A stretch of DNA of 64,000 nt from UBA5239 sp040391785 (GCA_040391785.1 JBEBXH010000022.1:6331-70330), one strand, 5' to 3'; shown: positions 8,512 to 17,289, counted from the first letter of the stretch. Program-made: numbers and translations. Notes: a model not told the origin generated them from the letters alone.

Positions 8512-10239
8512 ATGTACGCTCCTGAATTCATGCCGATGTCCCGGCGCGAAATGGACAAACTGGGCTGGGACCAGCTCGATATCCTGTTGATCACTGGCGA
8601 TTGTTACGTCGACCATCCGTCCTACGGCATTTCCCTGATCGGCCGTTTGCTGATGGCTGAGGGATACCGCTGCGGCATCATCGCGCAACCGGACTGGAAG
8701 GACGCCAAATCACTGCAGATTCTCGGCCGCCCCGCCCTCGCCTGCGCGATTTCGTCCGGCAACATGGATTCGATGGTCAATCTTTACACCGCCGGCCGCC
8801 GTCTCCGCCGCGACGACGCTTACTCGGAAAACGGCACCCCCGGCCTGCGCCCGCCCCATGCGTTGATCGTCTATTCCCAGCTGGCCCGCCAGGCGTTTCC
8901 CGGCTTGCCGATCCTGAATGGCGGCATGGAGTCGAGTCTCCGCCGCGTGGCTCACTACGATTACTGGCAGGACAAAATCCGCCCCGGCATTCTGGTCGAC
9001 AGCAAGGCTGAAATCGGCATGTACGGCCAGGGGGAGAAAACAATCGTGGAAATCGCCGCCTGCCTGCGCGATAATAAACCGCTCCGCCATATTCGCGGCT
9101 CGGTCGTTTTTCTGGGCAAAAAGGAAGCAGAAAGCTGGGATTTCAGCAATTACGTCGAACTGCCGAACTGGGAAACCATGCAGAATGACCGCGACGCGTT
9201 GATGGCCGAGACCATCACCGTCGAAAGCGAAATGAATCCGTATTCCGGCAAAGGTATTTACCAGCGCTACGGCGACCGGGTGCTGGTCATCGAACCGCCG
9301 CCGACTCCGTTGACGACTGAGGAGCTCGACCGCGTGCATGAACTGCCGTTCAGCCGGTTGCCGCACCCCGTTTACAAGGGACGGATCCCGGCGTTTGACG
9401 CCATCAGCGCCTCGATCCCGGCGGTCCGCGGCTGCCCCGGCGGCTGCTCGTTCTGCGGACTCGTCTCGCATCAGGGACGTGCGATCACCTCGCGCAGTCA
9501 CGAGTCCGTACTCAAAGACGTGGAGAAACTGACTTCGAATAAGAATTTCAAGGGCACCATCACCGACATCGGCGGGGCCGCCGGCAACATTTACGGCAGC
9601 TTTGTCAAGGACACGGCCATCTGCGCCAAGTGCCACCGTTCCTCCTGCATGGTGCCCCGCCCCTGCCCCAACTACGTGGCCGACGGCCTGAGCTTGATGC
9701 ACTTGCTGCGCAAGGCCCGTTCGATGCCCAGCGTCAAGCACCTTTATGTCAACTCCGGCATCCGGCTGGACCTGGCGGTACAGCAGAAAGAACTGATGCG
9801 CGAGATGGTCCGCCACCATGTGTCGGGGCATATGAAGGTTGCTCCGGAACATTTGCACCCGCGCGTGCTCGAACTGATGCGCAAGAACAAGGCCGAGGAT
9901 TTTTATGAGTTCAAGGAATTTTTTGAGGAAGAGAGCCGCAAGGCGGGCAAGGAACAGTACCTGATTCCGCTCTTCATTTCGAACTTTCCCGGTTGTACCG
10001 AGCGGGAAATGAAAACCGTGGACGATTTCCTGAACCGCCACAACTGGAGTCCGCAACAGGTGCAGGATTATATTCCGCTGCCGATGACCATGGGCGCGGC
10101 CATGTATTACACCGGCAAAACGCCGGACGGCGAACCGATCACCGTCAACCGCGGCTTGGCCGAGCGGCGTCCGCAGATACAGGTTTTGAAGAAAAAACGT
10201 TCGCGGCCGTTTGACCAGAAAAGAAATAAGCAACGATAA
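8512..10239 (+). CDS. ygiQ: YgiQ-family radical SAM protein
   Basis: About 575 residues. Strong match in my memory to Escherichia coli YgiQ: MSRREMDKLGWDQLDILLITG and VDHPSYG at the N-terminus, then HYDYWQDKIRPGILVDSKAE. The radical SAM cluster motif CxxxCxxC is Cys308, Cys312 and Cys315 (CPGGCSFCG). It therefore binds a 4Fe-4S cluster and cleaves S-adenosylmethionine; the physiological reaction of the family is not known to me. The start at 8512 matches the family N-terminus and leaves 4 bases after the preceding stop; an upstream in-frame extension would run into the preceding gene. The C-terminus is basic and low complexity. Confidence 0.93.
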   Translation: MYAPEFMPMSRREMDKLGWDQLDILLITGDCYVDHPSYGISLIGRLLMAEGYRCGIIAQPDWKDAKSLQILGRPALACAISSGNMDSMVNLYTAGRRLRRDDAYSENGTPGLRPPHALIVYSQLARQAFPGLPILNGGMESSLRRVAHYDYWQDKIRPGILVDSKAEIGMYGQGEKTIVEIAACLRDNKPLRHIRGSVVFLGKKEAESWDFSNYVELPNWETMQNDRDALMAETITVESEMNPYSGKGIYQRYGDRVLVIEPPPTPLTTEELDRVHELPFSRLPHPVYKGRIPAFDAISASIPAVRGCPGGCSFCGLVSHQGRAITSRSHESVLKDVEKLTSNKNFKGTITDIGGAAGNIYGSFVKDTAICAKCHRSSCMVPRPCPNYVADGLSLMHLLRKARSMPSVKHLYVNSGIRLDLAVQQKELMREMVRHHVSGHMKVAPEHLHPRVLELMRKNKAEDFYEFKEFFEEESRKAGKEQYLIPLFISNFPGCTEREMKTVDDFLNRHNWSPQQVQDYIPLPMTMGAAMYYTGKTPDGEPITVNRGLAERRPQIQVLKKKRSRPFDQKRNKQR

Positions 10240-10268
10240 TTGACAACTCAAATTCGTAATGGTATATT
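10240..10268 (+). promoter_or_regulatory. Near-consensus promoter giving a probably leaderless message
   Basis: TTGACA (10240-10245), 17-bp spacer, TATATT (10263-10268). The expected transcription start near 10275 coincides with the ATG at 10276, so the message would have little or no leader. The -35 box overlaps the end of ygiQ. Confidence 0.8.
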
Positions 10269-10275
10269 AAGCAGT

Positions 10276-10914
10276 ATGAAAAAACGCAACGACTATATCA
10301 GCGATAAATTGATTTACTCCGGGGATCGCCTGAAATCCCAGATGATGGCCGCAGAGGCCAATCTGGAAACGGCCAATCACCCGGCGCCAACCGTTGCCGA
10401 GCAGGCGGCACCCGTACCGCCGCCCCCACCGCCTAAAGTTTTGATCGAACGCAAACAATTCGAGGAATATTCGCGTGTCCGGCGCGAACAGATGCTGCGG
10501 CTCTCCGAGTTCTCGGCCCTGCTCGAAGCGGAACTCTCCGACAGCCGCCAGCTCGTGGCCGAGGCCGAAAAACTACAAATCCTCTTCGACCAGTTCTTTC
10601 AGGAGATCAACCAGCTGCCGGAGACCTACGACCAGGTCAACGAGGAGCCGGAGAAATTCAACGAGTACAACCGCAATCTGGAACAGGCCCGGCTGGTCAT
10701 CGTCCGCCACGCCGCCGCTGTGCGCAAGCTGTTGTCTTATGAGACAGGCGGCAGCAAGCATCACAATAACTCGATCGTTCATGAAGTCGCTTCACTGACG
10801 TTCCTGCAACTGATCCGAGTGGGAATCGGGACCGCCTTCCCGCTCATTCTGGCGATTATTCTGGCGGCACTGATCATTGGCGGAGCCATTGTGCTGACCA
10901 TGGGAGGCGTCTGA
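10276..10914 (+). CDS. C-terminally membrane-anchored coiled-coil protein, unknown
   Basis: About 212 residues. A proline-rich segment (PVPPPPPPK) near residue 50 is followed by a long charged, helical region (about residues 65-160) and a C-terminal transmembrane segment (ILAIILAALIIGGAIVL). This is the layout of a tail-anchored protein with a cytoplasmic helical domain. No family recognised. It overlaps the next small gene by one base (TGATG), so the two are translationally coupled. Confidence 0.65.
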   Translation: MKKRNDYISDKLIYSGDRLKSQMMAAEANLETANHPAPTVAEQAAPVPPPPPPKVLIERKQFEEYSRVRREQMLRLSEFSALLEAELSDSRQLVAEAEKLQILFDQFFQEINQLPETYDQVNEEPEKFNEYNRNLEQARLVIVRHAAAVRKLLSYETGGSKHHNNSIVHEVASLTFLQLIRVGIGTAFPLILAIILAALIIGGAIVLTMGGV

Positions 10915-11117
10915 TGGGCCGCTCGTCCGGGTCGCCGAAAAAGCATCGCAAGAAGCACAAAAATACCCTGTACGGTTATTCGCGCACGGAGAGTTTCAAT
11001 CGCATTTCGGGGTTCACCGCCGTCGACACCAGCCCGCAGGTGGCCCGCAACCGCATCATTGCCACGTTGATTGTGCTCGCCATTCTGCTGATTGGCCTCT
11101 ACTTCGTCTTCCTATAA
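10914..11117 (+). CDS. Small basic single-pass membrane protein
   Basis: 67 residues: a lysine/histidine-rich N-terminus (KKHRKKHKN) and one C-terminal transmembrane helix (IIATLIVLAILLIGLYFVFL). Coupled by TGATG to the preceding tail-anchored protein, so the pair may form a small membrane complex. Its last codons overlap the end of the convergent esterase gene by 6 bases. Function unknown. Confidence 0.6.
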   Translation: MGRSSGSPKKHRKKHKNTLYGYSRTESFNRISGFTAVDTSPQVARNRIIATLIVLAILLIGLYFVFL

Positions 11118-11912
11118 AGAGTCGATAAAGCCGATGATGTCTTCGAAGGCTTCGCGCTGCTGGCGGCGGGTCAGGTCATAGAAAAATCCGTGCTCGGTCC
11201 GGGGGTAAACTTTCCATTGCGACTTGATCCCCAGACGGCGCAGCATGTCCACTACTTCCTGCGTCATGGCGCCGGGGAACATGTGTTCGTTTTCGGCTTC
11301 CATGAAAAACAGCGCCGGGCTTCCGTCATTGATATAACGGCACGGCGAGAGCCGTTTGAATATGTCCGGGTGCTCCTCATAAGCCGCCCCGGCGATATCG
11401 ACCATGGACGCCCAGATGTGCGGGAAAATATCTTCCCACGGTTCAAACGTCACCGGCGTTGCCTGCAACGCCGCGCCGATGGGCTTGACCCAGGCGTTTT
11501 TCAGTCCGGTCCCTTTGAATTCGCACGGTTCGCCGCACTCGCCGGGAGTCGTCAGGCTGACCATGGCATTGAGGTGCGCCCCGGCGGAACTGCCGTGGGT
11601 GAAAATTTTCAACGGACGGTTCAGCTCCTTCAGTTTGGAAATAAACAAATCATAGCCGCAGCGGATGTCGAAAATCTGTTCAAAAGCACTGACGCCGCCC
11701 AGCCGGTAATCCGTGGTGGCGCAGATAAAACCGCGGTTCATGTATTCTTCGATGATGTGGTAATAAATCGTGCGCGAACCGGCGCGCCAGCCGCCGCCGT
11801 GGACGAAAAACAGCGCCACATCCCGGCTCGGAGCCTCGGGGATAAAGAAGTCGATGACCCGCCCGTTGACGATCGGCGTATCGAAAAAGACCGACTGAAA
11901 CTCCAGGCTCAT
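11112..11912 (-). CDS. Alpha/beta-hydrolase, esterase of the BD-FAE/HSL type
   Basis: 266 residues, a complete single-domain hydrolase. The oxyanion-hole motif HGGGWRAGS and the nucleophile elbow GSSAGAH are both present, and the C-terminal histidine lies in RTEHGFFYDL. These features place it among carboxylesterases acting on small or sugar-linked esters. No signal peptide, so cytoplasmic. Its start overlaps the end of clpA by 4 bases, making it the last gene of the clpS-clpA transcript, although its chemistry has no obvious link to proteolysis. Confidence 0.85.
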   Translation of the reverse strand: MSLEFQSVFFDTPIVNGRVIDFFIPEAPSRDVALFFVHGGGWRAGSRTIYYHIIEEYMNRGFICATTDYRLGGVSAFEQIFDIRCGYDLFISKLKELNRPLKIFTHGSSAGAHLNAMVSLTTPGECGEPCEFKGTGLKNAWVKPIGAALQATPVTFEPWEDIFPHIWASMVDIAGAAYEEHPDIFKRLSPCRYINDGSPALFFMEAENEHMFPGAMTQEVVDMLRRLGIKSQWKVYPRTEHGFFYDLTRRQQREAFEDIIGFIDSL

Positions 11913-14218
11913 ACCAAGGCCTCGCGACGGGCTGCGGAGGTAATCCGGAACAGGATTTTGCCGTTGCGGATATCCACCTTCACCTTGCCGCCGTGGGCCA
12001 GCCGTCCGAACAGGATTTCATCGGCCAGCTTTTCCTGCAGCGAAGAGCGGATCAGCCGTTCCAGCGGACGCGCGCCCATCTTCGGGTCGAACCCTTTATC
12101 GGCGAACCAATCCACCGCTTCATCGGTCAGCGTGAGCTTGATGTTGTGGTCGTTCAGACTCAGTTGCAGCTGGGCGATGAACTTGAAGACGATCTTGCGC
12201 ATGAGTTCCTGTGACAGACGGTTGAAGAAAATGATACCGTCAAGGCGGTTACGGAATTCCGGGCTGAAATACTTCTCCACTTCCTTGCGGGTGGAGTTCT
12301 CCGGCCGGATTTCGTCGCCGAACCCGATCAGCGGCGCGTCGAGCTGGCGTGCACCGACGTTGCTGGTCATGATGACGATGGCATTGCGGAAATCCGCCTT
12401 GCGGCCATTGTTATCCGTCAGCGTGCCGTAGTCGAAAATCTGCAGCAGGATGTTGTAAATGTCGGAATGCGCCTTCTCGATTTCGTCGAGCAGCAACACG
12501 CAGTGTGGCGTCCGCAGCAACGCCTCGGTCAACAATCCGGATTGCTCGAACCCGACGTATCCCGGCGGGCTGCCGATCAGCTTGGACACCGTATGTTTCT
12601 CCGAATATTCGCTCATGTCGAAACGGATGAACTGAATGCCGAGTTTCTCCGCCAGCTGCCGTGCCAGCTCGGTTTTACCGCAGCCGGTCGGACCGCAAAA
12701 GAGGAAAGAGCCCATCGGCTTCAAGTGGCTGCCGATCCCGGCCCGCGCGATTTTCACCGCCGAGGTGACCCCGGACACGGCATCGTCCTGCCCGTAAATC
12801 ACGGTTTTCAGCTCGGTTTCGAGATTGCGCAGCTTGACGTTGTCGCTGGCGGTGACCCGCGAGGGCGGCACGTTTGCCATGGATGCTACCACATCCTCGA
12901 CGGCCTGCACCCGGATGACCGGGTCCTTGTGACTGTCCAGCAGCGCGTTGCGCGCCCCGGCCTCGTCCATCACGTCAATGGCCTTGTCCGGCAGGAAGCG
13001 GTCATTGAGGTGGCGGCAGGAAAGGATCACAGCCTGCTCGACCGCCTCGTCGTCGAATTTGACGTCATAAAATTTCTCATAATACGGCTTCAAACCGCGC
13101 AGAATTTCGATCGCCTCCGCCTGCGAAGGCTCGGGCACGTCGATCTTCTGGAAGCGGCGGCTGAACGCCTTGTCTTTCAAAATATGATTTTTGTAATCAT
13201 CGTAGGTGGTTACCCCGATGCATTTGATGGAGCCATTCGCCAGAGCCGGTTTGAGGATGTTCGAGGCATCCAGCGAGCCGCTGCTGACCGAGCCCGCGCC
13301 GACCACCACGTGGAGCTCGTCCACAAACAGGATCGCCCGCTCGACTTTGCTCAGTTCGTCGATCACCTTCTTCAAGCGCTCTTCGAATTCGCCGCGGAAC
13401 TTGGTACCGGCGACCAGCGCGCCCATGTCCAAAGCCCAGATGTCATAATCGCGGAGCCGCTCCGGCGTGCGGTTGTTGGCGACTTCCAGCGCCAAGCCTT
13501 CCACAATGGCGGTCTTGCCGACACCGGCTTCCCCCACCAGCACGGGATTATTTTTCTTGCGGCGGCAGAGGACCTGCATGGTACGTTCCAGCTCGCGCTT
13601 GCGGCCGATGATCGGGTCGATCTTGCCCTGGCGCGCCAGTTCGGTCAGGTTTACCGCATATTTTTTAGTGTGGCGAAACGGTCCCTTGTCGGGGCGCTTT
13701 TCGTCGCCTTCCTCTTCGTCTTCGTCGTCGAACTGGAAGAGGGCTTCGATTTCTTCGTCACTGTCCGAATAGAAATCGTCGCTGCTGATTTCGTCGACCA
13801 CCCGGCTCTTGCTGACTTCCTCTTTCTTCAACAGATAAGTGGCGAAGGATTTGTCTTCATCAAAAAAGCTCATAAAAACATCGATCACCCCGATCACGGG
13901 TTTCTGAACGGCGGCCGCCCGCTGCAGCGCCCGGGTGAGCATCCGGTTCAGCGCCACGGACTCCACGGGCATAACCTGGACATTGACTTTTTCCAGGCGC
14001 TCATCAAGAAATTTCCACAGGGCATTGCGCATTTCATACAGGTCGACGCCGAGGTTGTCGAGGAGCATGCTGATTTTGGCGTCGTTACACAGCGCCGCCA
14101 GCAAGTGCTCCGGCAGAATCATTTCATGGGGAAATTCCCGCGCGAAATCGGCGGACTGGCTCAACACCGCCCGCAATTCTTCCGAGGGCTGCGGCATGTT
14201 GTTCTTGTTGTTGGACAT
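11909..14218 (-). CDS. clpA: ATP-dependent Clp protease ATP-binding subunit ClpA
   Basis: 769 residues, normal ClpA length. An N-terminal Clp repeat domain is followed by an unusually acidic linker (DEDEEEGDE around residues 160-175), then two AAA+ modules with Walker A motifs GEAGVGKT and GPTGCGKT and Walker B VLLLDEIEKAH. ClpA unfolds substrates and feeds them to ClpP; the IGF-type loop expected for ClpP docking appears as PLIGFGDE. The gene lies 3 bases downstream of clpS, the classic adaptor arrangement. clpP is not in the window. Confidence 0.96.
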   Translation of the reverse strand: MSNNKNNMPQPSEELRAVLSQSADFAREFPHEMILPEHLLAALCNDAKISMLLDNLGVDLYEMRNALWKFLDERLEKVNVQVMPVESVALNRMLTRALQRAAAVQKPVIGVIDVFMSFFDEDKSFATYLLKKEEVSKSRVVDEISSDDFYSDSDEEIEALFQFDDEDEEEGDEKRPDKGPFRHTKKYAVNLTELARQGKIDPIIGRKRELERTMQVLCRRKKNNPVLVGEAGVGKTAIVEGLALEVANNRTPERLRDYDIWALDMGALVAGTKFRGEFEERLKKVIDELSKVERAILFVDELHVVVGAGSVSSGSLDASNILKPALANGSIKCIGVTTYDDYKNHILKDKAFSRRFQKIDVPEPSQAEAIEILRGLKPYYEKFYDVKFDDEAVEQAVILSCRHLNDRFLPDKAIDVMDEAGARNALLDSHKDPVIRVQAVEDVVASMANVPPSRVTASDNVKLRNLETELKTVIYGQDDAVSGVTSAVKIARAGIGSHLKPMGSFLFCGPTGCGKTELARQLAEKLGIQFIRFDMSEYSEKHTVSKLIGSPPGYVGFEQSGLLTEALLRTPHCVLLLDEIEKAHSDIYNILLQIFDYGTLTDNNGRKADFRNAIVIMTSNVGARQLDAPLIGFGDEIRPENSTRKEVEKYFSPEFRNRLDGIIFFNRLSQELMRKIVFKFIAQLQLSLNDHNIKLTLTDEAVDWFADKGFDPKMGARPLERLIRSSLQEKLADEILFGRLAHGGKVKVDIRNGKILFRITSAARREALV

Positions 14219-14221
14219 CAG

Positions 14222-14524
14222 CTATTCCTCCTCCATCAGGCACTGCAAGGGAAAATTGTTGGCCTGGGCCATCATGACCACCTGCGCCACCTTGGTTTCC
14301 GCGACATTATGCGGGTAAACCCCACATATCGCACTGCCTTTTTCATGTATATTGAGCATCATCGTCCGGGCTTCCTCAAAGGACTGGTGAAAAACCTGCA
14401 TCAGGACCACCACCACAAACTCCATGGTGGTGACATCATCATTAAGCAGAATCACTTTATACCACGGCGGTTCCACCGCCTCTACCATGATCTTTTCAGC
14501 TGTTTTGCCGTGAACTTGCGCCAT
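14222..14524 (-). CDS. clpS: ClpS adaptor protein
   Basis: 100 residues. The family core KVILLNDDVTTMEFVVVVL and the HEKGSAICGVY segment are intact. ClpS binds N-degron substrates and delivers them to ClpA, encoded immediately downstream. The ATG at 14524 has a good AGGAGG upstream; this start overlaps the end of the preceding small membrane gene by 29 bases. A later ATG at 14488 would avoid the overlap but has no ribosome site. Confidence 0.95.
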   Translation of the reverse strand: MAQVHGKTAEKIMVEAVEPPWYKVILLNDDVTTMEFVVVVLMQVFHQSFEEARTMMLNIHEKGSAICGVYPHNVAETKVAQVVMMAQANNFPLQCLMEEE

Positions 14525-14825
14525 CGTTCGATTCCCCTCCTCCCCCGCACAAAGACTTCAATACCGACGCCTCGGCATACCGCAGCCAGCTGAGATGAAA
14601 AACCAAGCCCGCCGCCATCCAGCAGAACCCCAGCAACAGAAAAATGATCCACGCAATATTGCCGCCCACAAGCAGCAGCAGGCACAGCAGCCAGAACGCC
14701 GCCCCGATAAATATGCACAAGCCGCGCAGCAGCCAATACGAAACCTGTCTGCGGGACTCTTTGAACTTCATATTTTTTGCCTGATCAATGACTTCCTTAA
14801 TCTCTTTATCACTCAACAGCGCCAT
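14496..14825 (-). CDS. Small two-helix membrane protein upstream of clpS
   Basis: 109 residues with two hydrophobic helices (IFIGAAFWLLCLLLLVGG and WIIFLLLGFCWMAAGLVF) between a charged N-terminus and a glycine-rich tail. Good start: GGAG precedes the ATG by about 6 bases. Its last 29 bases overlap the clpS start in another frame, implying translational coupling and one transcript with clpS-clpA-esterase. A TATAAT on this strand at 14853-14858 could be the -10 of the operon. Function unknown. Confidence 0.7.
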   Translation of the reverse strand: MALLSDKEIKEVIDQAKNMKFKESRRQVSYWLLRGLCIFIGAAFWLLCLLLLVGGNIAWIIFLLLGFCWMAAGLVFHLSWLRYAEASVLKSLCGGGGESNDGASSRQNS

Positions 14826-14964
14826 TTTGTCTCCAAAAAATATTTATTATATATTATAACCTATAATCGCGATTTTTAAAAGAGGGGAATTACAAATAAC
14901 GACTTTTATTTCACTCAAACACGGTTATATTTCAGTAATAAATGATTTCACCAGAGGATAAATT

Positions 14965-16218
14965 ATGGAACAGGCCCCGAAAGCCCTGCGGCTGCATATC
15001 GGGATTTTCGGCAGAACCAATGTCGGCAAATCCAGTCTATTGAACCTGATCAGCGGTCAACCCACCGCCATCACCTCCCCCATCGCCGGAACCACCACCG
15101 ACGTCGTCAGCAAGCCGATGGAGCTGCTGCCGCTCGGCCCGGTCGTATTCCTGGACACCGCCGGGCTGGACGATGTCAGCGAGCTCGGCTCCGCCCGGCT
15201 CAAAAAGACCTATGCGGTATTCGGCCAGGCCGATATCATAACGCTGGTCACCGAGGCCGGGCAATGGGGCGAATCCGAGGAACAAATCGCCGCCGAGGCC
15301 CGGGCACGCAAAATTCCGCTGGTCACCGTCATCAACAAAAGCGACCTGCAGGCCCCCTCCCCGGAATTCCTCGACAAGATCCGGGCCCTGACCGGCGGCA
15401 CGGTGATCACCGTCTCCAGCAGCAGTCCGGCCGGGCGCGACCGTTTCCTTAATGAGTATAAACAAGCGCTGATCGAGTTCTGCCCCGAAGATTTTCTGTC
15501 GCCGCCGCCCCTGATCGCCGACCTGGTCGCCCCCGGCGACGCGGTGGTGCTGCTGATTCCCATCGATCTGCAGGCTCCGAAAGGACGGCTGATTCTGCCT
15601 CAAGTGCAGACTCTGCGCGATGCATTGGACCACGACAACGTGGCGATCATGGTCAAGGAAACTCAATACGCCGCCGCGCTGGCTAACTTGAAAAAGCCTG
15701 CAGCATTAACCATTTGCGACTCACAGGTCGTTGATCTGATGGTCCGCGAAACGCCGCCGGAAATCACCTGCACGACCTTTTCGATCCTCTTCGCCCGGCT
15801 GAAGGGCGATATGGCGGAAATGGCCGCCGGTGCAGCCGCCATCGAGCGTCTGAAAATGTCAGGCGGGCGCGTCCTGATCGCCGAAGCCTGTACCCATCAC
15901 GCCACCGAGGATGATATCGGCCGGGTGAAAATCCCGCGCTGGCTCCGGAAATATACCGGCCGCGACGACCTTGAAATCGAGGCTTTCGCCGGATGCAACT
16001 ATCCGGAGGACCTGAGCAGTTATTCGCTGGTGATTCATTGCGGGGCCTGTATGCTCAACCGCCGTGCGGTTTTGTCCAGGGTCCAGCAGGCCCGGGCCGC
16101 CGGGGTGCCGATCACCAATTACGGCATGTGCATTTCATACTGCCAAGGCGTACTGCGCCGGGTGCTTTCACCGTTCCCGGAAGCCCTGAAAGCATTCGAA
16201 GACGCTTCGCAACTCTAA
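14965..16218 (+). CDS. hydF: [FeFe]-hydrogenase maturation GTPase HydF
   Basis: 417 residues. The N-terminal Era-like GTPase has its P-loop at residues 16-23 (GRTNVGKS). The C-terminal cluster-binding motif of HydF is visible as C309-T-H-H and H358-C359-G-A-C362 with about 45 residues between, matching the CxHx(44-53)HCxxC pattern. HydF is the scaffold on which the diiron subcluster is assembled before transfer to HydA. HydE, HydG and the hydrogenase are not within this window, so the gene stands alone here. It supports an anaerobic, hydrogen-metabolising host. Confidence 0.93.
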   Translation: MEQAPKALRLHIGIFGRTNVGKSSLLNLISGQPTAITSPIAGTTTDVVSKPMELLPLGPVVFLDTAGLDDVSELGSARLKKTYAVFGQADIITLVTEAGQWGESEEQIAAEARARKIPLVTVINKSDLQAPSPEFLDKIRALTGGTVITVSSSSPAGRDRFLNEYKQALIEFCPEDFLSPPPLIADLVAPGDAVVLLIPIDLQAPKGRLILPQVQTLRDALDHDNVAIMVKETQYAAALANLKKPAALTICDSQVVDLMVRETPPEITCTTFSILFARLKGDMAEMAAGAAAIERLKMSGGRVLIAEACTHHATEDDIGRVKIPRWLRKYTGRDDLEIEAFAGCNYPEDLSSYSLVIHCGACMLNRRAVLSRVQQARAAGVPITNYGMCISYCQGVLRRVLSPFPEALKAFEDASQL

Positions 16219-16227
16219 CTTAAAAGC

Positions 16228-16321
16228 AAATGAGACAAATGGGACCTTCTGGGACCTATGGGAATTCCCAGCCGTCTCCTATATGTCCTATACGTCCCAT
16301 GTGTCCTATAAAAAAAATGAG
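16228..16321. repeat. Inverted 9-nt word array with 7-bp flanking direct repeat
   Basis: Between convergent hydF and the HdeD-like gene. Left arm: TGGGACC words at 16240 and 16250 and TGGGAAT at 16259. Right arm: 9-nt words GTCCTATAC, GTCCCATGT, GTCCTATAA at 16285, 16294 and 16303, which are complementary in sense to the left words. AAATGAG occurs exactly at both ends (16228-16234 and 16315-16321). Confidence 0.6.
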
Positions 16322-16349
16322 GGGAACGGCGATTTCTGCCATTCCCCTC
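16310..16349 (-). terminator. Rho-independent terminator of the HdeD-like gene
   Basis: On the minus strand a 12-bp stem with one G-U/mismatch position (16319-16330 with 16338-16349) and a 7-nt loop runs into eight T residues (the A-run at 16310-16317 on the given strand). Placed 17 bases after the stop of the minus-strand gene. Confidence 0.85.
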
Positions 16350-16365
16350 GAAAGAGATCGAAGTA

Positions 16366-17100
16366 TTATTTGCCTTTCTTGGCGCTCGAGATACGGATCT
16401 GAGTTTTGTAGAGCTCGTCTTTGGCTTTTTCCAGTTCGACTTTGGTCTTTTCCAGTCTGATCTGGGTCTTGTAGAGTTCTTCCTGTTCCACAAGGGCAAC
16501 TTCAGTCGGAGGTGCAACCAGCTTATGCATGAAGCAACCGATGATAATCGTGAAGAAACCGCAGGCAATCAGCAGGATTCCAGCCATGGTGATCGCGATC
16601 ATACCGATGGTAAACGGCATGATCAAAACCAGCAGTCCGATCAGGAAGTAAAAAACTACCGAAATCCCAACAAAGGATTTGTGATCTTCTCCGCCGGGGA
16701 TGAAAAGCAGAAGCACATGAGCCACGCCCATGATGATAAACCATGCGCTGATGAACCAAAATGCCAGAGAATTCAAATCCGCATCCATCATCAGCAGAGC
16801 TTTGTCAACGACAGGCTTCAGGGTCACCACGACGGCGAGAGCCCCGAGGACAATGACCAGGATGGGATAAACCCAGCGGTAAGCGCCTTCGGTGTCAGCC
16901 ACTTGATAACGGAAAGCTCCGAGACCATTGACGATCAACAGCGCCCCCATCGCCCAGAGGATGTAGTTCAGATACTGTACCGGCAAAAACAGCGCTATCC
17001 CAAAGAGTGCGATCAGTGATCCACGAAAGATCAGATTCTGCTTGGAAAAGCCGTTTAAGAAGTTGCTGCCGATAATTGGAATTCTATATGGTTGTTTCAT
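16366..17100 (-). CDS. HdeD/DUF308-like membrane protein with coiled-coil tail
   Basis: About 244 residues. Six hydrophobic segments between residues 25 and 185 give the DUF308 (HdeD) pattern of a small membrane protein. The C-terminal 55 residues form a lysine/glutamate-rich coiled coil in which ELYKTQI recurs 21 residues apart, i.e. three heptads, so the tail looks like a short tandem duplication. I choose the ATG at 17100 because AGGAG lies 6 bases upstream; a second ATG at 17106 overlaps that site. HdeD in E. coli is acid-stress related, but a shared role is only a guess. Terminator follows. Confidence 0.72.
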   Translation of the reverse strand: MKQPYRIPIIGSNFLNGFSKQNLIFRGSLIALFGIALFLPVQYLNYILWAMGALLIVNGLGAFRYQVADTEGAYRWVYPILVIVLGALAVVVTLKPVVDKALLMMDADLNSLAFWFISAWFIIMGVAHVLLLFIPGGEDHKSFVGISVVFYFLIGLLVLIMPFTIGMIAITMAGILLIACGFFTIIIGCFMHKLVAPPTEVALVEQEELYKTQIRLEKTKVELEKAKDELYKTQIRISSAKKGK

Positions 17101-17194
17101 AATCATCTCCTGATTGTTCTAAACTTATACTTTAAAATATCACAGATTATGCAAATTTCAATTCATTAAGGCGATTTCCGCACATTTTTTTTAT

Positions 17195-17289
17195 GTAATT
17201 TATGATTTCGGTCATAAACATTACAGAGAGACCAGCGTTTTGAGGGGGAAATCATTCATTTCATCGAGGGACCACTACTGCTCAAACGC
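17195..17289. other. Two adjacent hairpins in a 274-base intergenic region
   Basis: The divergent gap 17101-17379 contains a TGTAATTTATGA / TCATAAACATTACA hairpin at 17195-17225. Immediately after comes a second structure at 17235-17289 closed by GCGTTTTGAG with CTCAAACGC, holding an inner GAAAT-CATTC-ATTTC hairpin. No open frame of note. It could be an untranslated structured RNA or operator region; no T-tract follows. Confidence 0.35.

Noticed and set aside
8710..10251. A long minus-strand open frame opposite ygiQ
   Set aside because: Antisense shadow caused by GC-rich codon usage; ygiQ is certain from its radical SAM motif.
12467..14593. A 708-codon open frame on the plus strand opposite clpA
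   Set aside because: It is a shadow of clpA and clpS, whose motifs are complete on the minus strand; the antisense translation is His/Gln/Arg-rich with no domain and no ribosome site.
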